In this document: positions 16,576 through 20,698 of the stretch, piece by piece
Numbering within the stretch: position 1 is the stretch's first letter
How the letters are laid out: the number at the start of each line of letters is the position of its first letter
Assembly: GCA_030638325.1 (NCBI GenBank)
Contig: DAOWEV010000134.1
Location: forward strand, 1 to 20,698
Length of the DNA: 20,698 bases
Direction: 5' to 3'
From: Bacteroidales bacterium
GTDB taxonomy: Bacteria > Bacteroidota > Bacteroidia > Bacteroidales > JAGOPY01
Notes under the pieces: model-generated
What the model was told of the DNA's origin: nothing
What the model saw: the letters and a program-made list of their open reading frames with translations, nothing else
The model's database searches: none
Made by a program: the position numbers and the translations under genes

Positions 16576-16631
16576 ACAAATCGTTAACAGTTTTTAACAA
16601 CCATTTAACAAGGATTGTATTGTTTTAGTTA

Positions 16632-16639
16632 TATGTTTG
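16632..16639 (+). promoter_or_regulatory. Candidate -7 box of the cysteine-rich protein gene
   Basis: TATGTTTG matches TAnnTTTG and lies 53 nt before the start codon. No convincing -33 TTTG is visible. About 60 bp separate it from the divergent kinase -7 box, so a regulator bound between them could act on both genes. Confidence 0.4.
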
Positions 16640-16692
16640 TGCCATAAATCGAGAGGTAATTAAAGCATTAATAATTTATTAAGATTAAAATT

Positions 16693-17010
16693 ATGAAAAA
16701 ATTGTTTCTGACACTTGGATTAGTTTGTTTCATTTATTTTGGAGCACTGTCCGTACAATATATCACATCTTCGACCTTTGGAGTTGAGATTGTTGATTTT
16801 GACAAAGATCCAACCAAAGATGGTGACAAAAAAACGACTGACAAGCAGGAAGTCAAAAAAGATGCTAATACGGTTGTTGTGGGCGATTCACAATCGAATT
16901 GCAAATCAAAAACAAATTGCAATGCAAAATATTCATGCTGCAAATCAAAAACCAGTTGTCATCCAAAGACTGGTAGCAGTGATAAAAAGGAAGACCCTGA
17001 TAAAAAGTAA
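16693..17010 (+). CDS. Small secreted or membrane-anchored cysteine-rich protein, unknown function
   Basis: I do not recognise this protein. Residues 1-22 (MKKLFLTLGLVCFIYFGALS and on) form a signal peptide or membrane anchor. Residues of about 34-62 are rich in Asp, Lys and Thr. A compact cysteine region follows: C70, C76, C82, C83 and C89, with His90. Within it CKSKT occurs twice (70-74 and 83-87), as if a 13-residue unit had been duplicated. The tail is Lys/Asp-rich and ends at residue 105. The cysteine spacing suggests metal binding or disulfide cross-linking outside the cytoplasm (inference). The coding call is supported by a -7 box upstream, a normal start and a strong terminator 28 nt downstream. 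Divergence from the sensor kinase gene suggests that system may regulate it. Confidence 0.75.
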   Translation: MKKLFLTLGLVCFIYFGALSVQYITSSTFGVEIVDFDKDPTKDGDKKTTDKQEVKKDANTVVVGDSQSNCKSKTNCNAKYSCCKSKTSCHPKTGSSDKKEDPDKK

Positions 17011-17036
17011 ATTTTTCAGTTAATTAATTTGGTTTT

Positions 17037-17069
17037 GGCCTCCTGCAGCGATGTGGGGGGCTTTTTTTG
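17037..17069 (+). terminator. Rho-independent terminator of the cysteine-rich gene
   Basis: GCCTCC (17038-17043) pairs with GGGGGC (17056-17061), with one T-G wobble, and is followed by seven T residues (17062-17068). It begins 27 nt after the stop codon on the plus strand. Confidence 0.8.
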
Positions 17070-17186
17070 TTTTCTGCAATAAGGTGCCAAAAAAGAAAAA
17101 AATCAATCTCTAATTTCAGAACTTCTAATCCTATGTTTTATTATCAGTAAATTAAAGATGATTGTTCGTAAAATTAAATTGTTGCA

Positions 17187-17228
17187 TTTTGAATATCGAA
17201 TAATGAATACCGAACACCGAATGATGAT
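17187..17228 (+). repeat. TATCGAA/TAATGAA heptad array, left outer arm
   Basis: In-phase heptads TTTTGAA, TATCGAA, TAATGAA, TACCGAA, CACCGAA and TGATGAT. A 19-nt stretch (17191-17209) is perfectly repeated in inverted orientation at 17653-17671 in the right outer arm, enclosing about 440 bp. Confidence 0.85.
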
Positions 17229-17234
17229 TCTTTT

Positions 17235-17289
17235 GCCGCTAATGCGCGAATTTTTCTCAAAATTAATTTTTTATTAGCGAATTCGCGGC
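17235..17289. repeat. Imperfect palindrome with CGCTAAT heptad words
   Basis: GCCGC (17235-17239) pairs with GCGGC (17285-17289). CGCTAAT (17238-17244) recurs inverted as ATTAGCG (17274-17280). The centre is AT-rich. It forms a hairpin-capable block just inside the left outer array. Confidence 0.65.
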
Positions 17290-17354
17290 TTTCTATTCTT
17301 ATTTCCCGTTATAATAGCATAGTTATTAATGCGAATCAAGGGTTGAGATTATGT

Positions 17355-17409
17355 TTAACCACTAAGGCACACAAAGGAATTCACAAAGTACTTCACAAAG
17401 TATCCAAAG
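17355..17409 (+). repeat. CACAAAG-type array, left inner arm
   Basis: CACAAAG occurs at several near-regular positions after CCACTAAGG. The arm is an imperfect inverted match, over about 40 nt, of 17551-17595. It directly precedes the GxxExxY remnant. Confidence 0.75.
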
Positions 17410-17425
17410 AAAAAATTTGATCTTT

Positions 17426-17542
17426 ATGAATGCGGATATACACATGGTACAAATACTCACTTATTTGAAGCTTTCAGGAGGTAAGTCAGGCTTATTGGCA
17501 AGCTTAAATTTAAGACATTTGAAAGATGGTGTTAAACGGTAA
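17426..17542 (+). pseudogene. C-terminal remnant of a GxxExxY-family gene
   Basis: The frame encodes 38 residues and stops at TAA. HMVQILTYLKLSGGKSGLL and then RHLKDGVKR match the C-terminal signature of GxxExxY proteins (PF13366), in which a vHxaQlLtYLKLsg segment is followed by a Gly-Leu-Leu strand and a terminal lKDGI+R motif. The N-terminal two-thirds, including the GxxExxY motif itself, is absent: the sequence upstream is a CACAAAG array. This is therefore a decayed fragment, although a short Met-initiated reading frame survives. GxxExxY proteins resemble the PD-(D/E)XK nuclease fold and their function is unknown. The family assignment is from memory of the motif and needs a profile search. 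Confidence 0.75.
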
Positions 17543-17612
17543 TTCTATAGTCCTTAGTGTGACTTTGTGATATCCTTTGAGACCTTTGTGGTAAAAAAAA
17601 GCCTATAGAATT
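17541..17612. repeat. Perfect 10-bp inverted repeat bracketing the right inner array
   Basis: AATTCTATAG (17541-17550) and CTATAGAATT (17603-17612) are exact reverse complements. They enclose only the right CACAAAG arm and a run of eight A residues. The first copy overlaps the stop codon of the GxxExxY remnant. Confidence 0.7.
17551..17595 (-). repeat. CACAAAG-type array, right inner arm
   Basis: Read on the minus strand this begins CCACAAAGG and continues with CAAAGG and CACAAAG words, matching 17355-17400 with scattered differences. Together with the left arm it flanks the GxxExxY remnant. Confidence 0.75.
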
Positions 17613-17647
17613 GAACAGCCCTGGATTAGCTCATTGTTTTCTTGAAT

Positions 17648-17682
17648 TTCGATATTCATTATTCGATATTCATTATTCGATA
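17648..17682 (-). repeat. TATCGAA/TAATGAA heptad array, right outer arm
   Basis: Five perfect in-phase heptads, TTCGATA and TTCATTA alternating, the reverse complement of the left outer array at 17187-17228. The segment 17653-17671 is a perfect 19-nt inverted match to 17191-17209. Confidence 0.85.
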
Positions 17683-17748
17683 TTTTTAAGAAAAAATTAC
17701 GATAGGTCTTGATTTCTGAATTTTCTGGTGGCAGCTTGTAGCTTGATA

Positions 17749-18474
17749 TCAGCTACTGGCCATTTTCTTCATTCGCCGGTAAAATAAGAATATCGCGATA
17801 AAGAATAACAATTGCCCGGTCAGGTATATCCCCCATTGAAAATGATATGGAATGAAATCCAGGGCAAATTGAGTGACCTCGTTGCTAAAAGGGGAAAACA
17901 GTAATTTCCCGGGGGAGAATTCCTGCAGCATGTACCTGGTGTATTCCTCGGTGTATGAGACAAGGACAATCACGGAGCCAATTATCAGACGCGCCCATTC
18001 CAGGCTGTTGAAAAATGTTTTTTTGCCTCTATTCCTGAAATGGAATATGAGGAGGGCAATCAGGATCATGGTAAGTGAATTGACCACCGGCCCGACCACG
18101 GGGCCCACCCAGGTAACGGGGATCAGGAACAGAACATCCCAGGTCAGTAAAGACTCCGGCCAGTTGATCAGTAATTTCAGGAATACATAATAAAAGATAT
18201 CCCACACTGCAAAAGTAAAAATGAAACAGGCAAACCGTTCAATGCCTTCTTTCGCTGCAATGAATGCAATACCCAGCAACATGATCACCGTAGCCAGCTC
18301 CCTGAACAACTCTGTGATGGCAATACCCGTATCAAGCGTTTGTAACGGAAAAGAGAACCCATCCGGATAATAAAGCGCCCTCAGGTAAACCACCACGGCG
18401 CTTTCCAGAAAGGCCATGGCAACAGCGAAAATGAATATGTATAGGAGCTTTTTGTATGATTCTTTGGTGTTCAT
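17749..18474 (-). CDS. Polytopic membrane protein of unknown function
   Basis: About six hydrophobic segments are visible in 241 residues (about 10-30, 55-75, 82-100, 112-147, 161-175 and 212-232). Charged or polar residues lie in or next to membrane segments, such as E24 (FLESAVVVYLRALYYP), W91-D92, W112-D113 and the loop YTEEYTRYM (174-182). I recall similar uncharacterised proteins in diverse bacteria but no function. The frame is open 29 codons further upstream (to 18561). I chose the internal Met at 18474 because the upstream part runs through an intergenic-type palindrome (18519-18540) and lacks hydrophobic or conserved-looking sequence. It stands alone on the minus strand, divergent from rplM. 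The 274 nt between its stop and the GxxExxY remnant's inner arm contain repeats only. Confidence 0.75.
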   Translation of the reverse strand: MNTKESYKKLLYIFIFAVAMAFLESAVVVYLRALYYPDGFSFPLQTLDTGIAITELFRELATVIMLLGIAFIAAKEGIERFACFIFTFAVWDIFYYVFLKLLINWPESLLTWDVLFLIPVTWVGPVVGPVVNSLTMILIALLIFHFRNRGKKTFFNSLEWARLIIGSVIVLVSYTEEYTRYMLQEFSPGKLLFSPFSNEVTQFALDFIPYHFQWGIYLTGQLLFFIAIFLFYRRMKKMASS

Positions 18475-18518
18475 GAATTCGGGTGAATGGTAGTTTGGGT
18501 CAGTTCTGTTGCTTTTAT

Positions 18519-18540
18519 ACCTCGTAGCTTGCTGCGGGGT
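18519..18540. repeat. REP-like palindrome upstream of the membrane protein gene
   Basis: ACCTCGTAGC (18519-18528), loop TT, GCTGCGGGGT (18531-18540): a 10-bp stem with two wobble pairs. Its GC-rich character contrasts with the AT-rich surroundings. Similar CCCCGCAGCAAGCTGCGGGG palindromes are, from memory, dispersed intergenic repeats in several bacterial groups. Confidence 0.6.
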
Positions 18541-18632
18541 CATTGATTTAAAAAATTTCAAGTCTTGTTTTAGTGGAATTTGGCATCTAAGTTTAGTCTC
18601 CCAAAGATAATAAACAAATTATCGAATTATCA

Positions 18633-18664
18633 TTTGTTATTAAAAAAATAAAATTCTACCTTTG
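18633..18664 (+). promoter_or_regulatory. Promoter of the rplM-rpsI-rpsB operon
   Basis: TTTG (18633-18636), exactly 20 nt, then TACCTTTG (18657-18664): a full match to the Bacteroidota housekeeping promoter. The start codon is 63 nt after the -7 box. The -33 box lies in a 7-bp inverted repeat, AACAAAT (18613-18619) and ATTTGTT (18632-18638), which might be an operator (inference). Confidence 0.8.
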
Positions 18665-18727
18665 CACCCCGATTTTTGAAAGAAAAAATCCTTGAAAAAA
18701 GATATAAACGGAAGAAAATAGCGTTAG

Positions 18728-19183
18728 ATGGACACTTTAAGTTTTAAAACAATAAGCGCAAACAAAGACACTGTTAACAAAGAATGGGTGTTGCTGAATG
18801 CTGAGAATGAGATATTGGGCAGGCTGGCCAGTAAGGCTGCAATACTGCTTCGCGGAAAACACAAGACAAATTTCACCCCTCATGTTGATTGTGGTGATAA
18901 CGTGATCATTATCAATGCAGACAAGATCAGGCTTACCGGAAAAAAATGGGATGATAAGGTATATGTCAGGCATACGGGCTATCCGGGTGGCCAGCGTTTT
19001 ACCTCACCCACCCAGATGATGGCGAAAAAACCTTTTGCCATGGTGGAAAAGGCCATCAAAGGTATGCTCCCTAAAAACCGTCTCGGAAGTGAACTGTTCC
19101 GGAACCTTTATGTATATGCCGGACCGGAACATCAGCATCAGGCTCAGAAACCAAAAGAAATGAAATTAAACGATATTAAATAA
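18728..19183 (+). CDS. rplM: Large ribosomal subunit protein L13
   Basis: Structural protein of the 50S subunit that binds 23S rRNA early in assembly. Family motifs are clear: KEWVLLNAENEILGRLASKA (19-38), RGKHKTNFTPHVDCGD (42-57), VIIINADKI, HTGYPGG (82-88), KGMLPKNRLG (111-120) and LYVYAGPEH. The MDTLSFKTISANK opening is the usual Bacteroidota start. The length of 151 is normal. It is the first gene of the operon with rpsI, whose start lies 5 nt after the stop, the near-universal pairing of these two genes. The 63-nt leader contains a weak GATTTTT/AAAAATC hairpin of unknown importance. Confidence 0.98.
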   Translation: MDTLSFKTISANKDTVNKEWVLLNAENEILGRLASKAAILLRGKHKTNFTPHVDCGDNVIIINADKIRLTGKKWDDKVYVRHTGYPGGQRFTSPTQMMAKKPFAMVEKAIKGMLPKNRLGSELFRNLYVYAGPEHQHQAQKPKEMKLNDIK

Positions 19184-19188
19184 AGGAC

Positions 19189-19575
19189 ATGGAAGTTTTA
19201 AACACTATCGGAAGAAGAAAGACTTCAGTTGCACGTATCTATCTCCAGGAAGGAAAGGGCAAGATCGTCATTAACAAGAGAGATGTGAAAGAATATTTTA
19301 CGACTGCCACTTTGCAATATATAGTTAATCAGCCTTTTGAGCTTACCGGCACCCAGAATAAATATGACATCAAAGTAAATCTTGATGGAGGGGGTATCAA
19401 AGGTCAGGCTGAAGCCCTTCGGCTGGCTATTTCACGTGCCCTTTGTGAAATCGATCCCGAACATCGTAAACCATTAAAAGAACATGGCTTGATGAAAAGG
19501 GATCCCAGGATGGTAGAACGTAAAAAGCCAGGACAACCAAAGGCAAGAAAGAAATTCCAGTTCAGTAAACGTTAA
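19189..19575 (+). CDS. rpsI: Small ribosomal subunit protein S9
   Basis: Structural protein of the 30S subunit. Its basic C-terminal tail reaches the P-site tRNA. The S9 signature is complete: IGRRKTSVARIYLQEGKGKI, then GGGIKGQAEALRLAISRAL and the end KPGQPKARKKFQFSKR, with the conserved terminal Ser-Lys-Arg. The 128-residue length is standard. It is coupled to rplM by a 5-nt gap. A 104-nt spacer separates it from rpsB. Confidence 0.98.
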   Translation: MEVLNTIGRRKTSVARIYLQEGKGKIVINKRDVKEYFTTATLQYIVNQPFELTGTQNKYDIKVNLDGGGIKGQAEALRLAISRALCEIDPEHRKPLKEHGLMKRDPRMVERKKPGQPKARKKFQFSKR

Positions 19576-19588
19576 TATTCCCAATCTA

Positions 19589-19638
19589 TTGGATTGTGTT
19601 TAGTATCCAAACTGTCAGGACCACAATTGTGCTACCTG
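19589..19638 (+). promoter_or_regulatory. Possible structured leader before rpsB
   Basis: Two small hairpins: TTGGAT/ATCCAA (19589-19594 with 19605-19610), and a stem nested within CAGG...CCTG (19616-19619, 19635-19638) around CACAATTGTG (19622-19631). S2 autoregulates its own mRNA in some bacteria, so this spacer is a reasonable place for such a site. No promoter box is visible. Low confidence. Confidence 0.25.
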
Positions 19639-19679
19639 ATGGTTGCTTTAAGAGAATGTAAACAATAAAAACAAAAAAA

Positions 19680-20576
19680 ATGGCAAGAACAACATTTGAA
19701 GAATTGTTGGATGCAGGGGTACATTTTGGTCATCTGAGACGCAAATGGAACCCGAATATGGCTCCTTATATTTTTATGGAACGCAATGGCATCCACATTA
19801 TTGATCTTTACAAAACAATTGCAAAAACAGAAGAAGCTGCTGCCGGACTCAAACAGATTGCTAAAAGCGGGCGGAAAATACTCTTTGTGGCTACCAAGAA
19901 ACAAGCTAAAGAGATTGTTGCCAGTAATGTCAGTAAGGTTAATATGCCATACGTCACCGAACGATGGCCGGGAGGTATGCTTACCAACTTCGCAACAATA
20001 CGAAAGGCTGTCAGGAAAATGGCATCCATTGATAAAATGATGACTACCGACAGTTACAAAGTACTGTCGAAAAGAGAACGCCTCCAGATCGTCAGGGAAA
20101 GGGCAAAACTCGATAAACAACTTGGTAGTATTGCAGATTTGAATCGCCTCCCCTCGGCGCTTTTTGTGGTTGATATCAACAAGGAAAAAATCGCCGTGGC
20201 AGAGGCCCGGAAGCTGAATATCCCAACCTTTGCCATCGTTGATACCAACAGCGATCCAAACCTCATAGATTTTCCGATCCCGGCCAACGATGATGCTTCC
20301 AAATCCATTGAATTGATTGTCAGGATCATGGTGAAAGCTATTGAAGAAGGCCTCGTCGAAAGAAAAATGGACAAGGATAAGAAAGAAAGAGAAAAAGAAG
20401 AGGTTGCTGCAGCAAATAAAGCTGCTGCGGAAGCCAAATCACAGGAGGATGCCAAAAAAGCGGCTGAAGAAGCTGCTGAGAAAGAGGAGAAAGTAGCCAA
20501 AGAACCTGTAACTGTTAATGATACAAAATCCGATCAGGAAACAGGGAAGAGGAAAAGGATTGCAAAGAAGAGGTGA
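19680..20576 (+). CDS. rpsB: Small ribosomal subunit protein S2 with charged C-terminal extension
   Basis: Structural protein of the 30S subunit that joins late and helps dock S1. S2 motifs are clear: LLDAGVHFGHLRRKWNPNM (9-27), IIDLYKT (40-46), ATKKQAKEIV, RWPGGMLTNFATIR (94-107) and the FAIVDTNSDPNLIDFPIPAND segment (about 189-209). The core ends near residue 230. Residues 231-298 are a low-complexity tail rich in Lys, Glu and Ala, ending KRKRIAKKR, longer than in E. coli S2 (241 residues). Such tails are frequent in Bacteroidota from memory. It precedes tsf, the usual order. Confidence 0.97.
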   Translation: MARTTFEELLDAGVHFGHLRRKWNPNMAPYIFMERNGIHIIDLYKTIAKTEEAAAGLKQIAKSGRKILFVATKKQAKEIVASNVSKVNMPYVTERWPGGMLTNFATIRKAVRKMASIDKMMTTDSYKVLSKRERLQIVRERAKLDKQLGSIADLNRLPSALFVVDINKEKIAVAEARKLNIPTFAIVDTNSDPNLIDFPIPANDDASKSIELIVRIMVKAIEEGLVERKMDKDKKEREKEEVAAANKAAAEAKSQEDAKKAAEEAAEKEEKVAKEPVTVNDTKSDQETGKRKRIAKKR

Positions 20577-20580
20577 AATT

Positions 20581-20636
20581 AATTAGGAATTAGGAATTGG
20601 GAATTAGGAATTGGGAATTAGGAATTAGGAATTGAA
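20581..20636 (+). repeat. AATTAGG 7-bp array between rpsB and tsf
   Basis: Seven exact-phase heptads (AATTAGG or AATTGGG) and a final AATTGAA. It occupies half of the 110-nt spacer between two highly expressed translation genes. No inverted partner is seen. A small CCGC/GCGG hairpin follows (20638-20648). Confidence 0.9.
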
Positions 20637-20686
20637 ACCGCTATGCGGGATAAGACACTATTTATAAATTATAAAACTGAGAAAAG

Positions 20687-20698
20687 ATGGCAAATATA
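20687..20698 (+). CDS. tsf: Start of translation elongation factor Ts (partial)
   Basis: ATG GCA AAT ATA encodes MANI, the common start of EF-Ts in Bacteroidota, preceded by GAGAAAAG. The position right after rpsB matches the universal rpsB-tsf order. Only four codons are inside the window, so the call rests on context. Confidence 0.7.

Noticed and set aside
17355..17595. Insertion sequence with terminal inverted repeats
   Set aside because: No transposase or target duplication is visible, and the arms are short-period arrays, so I describe repeats and a gene remnant only.
19632..20120. 162-codon minus-strand frame opposite rpsB
   Set aside because: The Cys/Phe-rich translation is a by-product of the S2 coding sequence.
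1..20698. tRNA or rRNA genes
   Set aside because: No cloverleaf with TTCRANNC and a matching acceptor stem, and no rRNA-like conserved sequence, was seen on either strand.

Overview
The window looks like a chromosomal segment of a member of the Bacteroidota, probably an environmental Bacteroidales-like lineage. Evidence for this: promoters of the Bacteroidota type (TTTG, about 20 nt, TAnnTTTG), best seen before rplM; a TonB-dependent receptor with a carboxypeptidase-regulatory-like N-terminal domain; a DUF4369/TlpA lipoprotein; an RprX/RprY-like two-component pair; and ribosomal proteins L13, S9 and S2 that closely resemble Bacteroides proteins as I remember them. The assignment rests on protein recognition only.

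Layout. (1) 202-6092, minus strand: lpxK, punA, a thioredoxin-fold lipoprotein, lpxH and sppA, a cell-envelope and housekeeping cluster read right to left. lpxK and punA overlap by 29 nt and punA and the lipoprotein gene are 2 nt apart. LpxH and LpxK are two steps of lipid A synthesis. (2) 6292-9733, plus strand: a Nif3-family metal protein with its usual zinc-ribbon/coiled-coil neighbour, then a PspC-domain protein and a LiaF-like membrane protein. (3) 9910-14386, plus strand: a lone TonB-dependent receptor followed by an oligopeptidase B-like lipoprotein, plausibly an outer-membrane uptake and peptide-cleavage pair. (4) 14407-16529, minus strand: response regulator and histidine kinase, convergent with the peptidase across a shared hairpin terminator. 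A small secreted cysteine-rich protein (16693-17010) diverges from the kinase gene. (5) 17011-17748: an accessory stretch with no intact gene, built from nested inverted short-period repeats around the C-terminal remnant of a GxxExxY-family gene. (6) 17749-18474, minus strand: an unknown polytopic membrane protein. (7) 18728 to the end: rplM, rpsI, rpsB and the first four codons of tsf.

The most unusual feature is not a protein system. Many gaps between genes hold short tandem arrays with a 7-bp period (8 bp in one case). The repeated word differs at each site (AAATCCG, AACCTGT, AATCGTT, TGAAGTG, AATTAGG, TATCGAA), and several sites carry a second array in inverted orientation, so they could fold into hairpins or cruciforms. 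Two arrays (1996-2105 and 8213-8304) also share a conserved leader of about 45 bp and are copies of one dispersed element. The 17187-17690 region shows such arrays nested around a decayed GxxExxY gene and is the best candidate for something little described. The rest of the window is ordinary chromosomal content.
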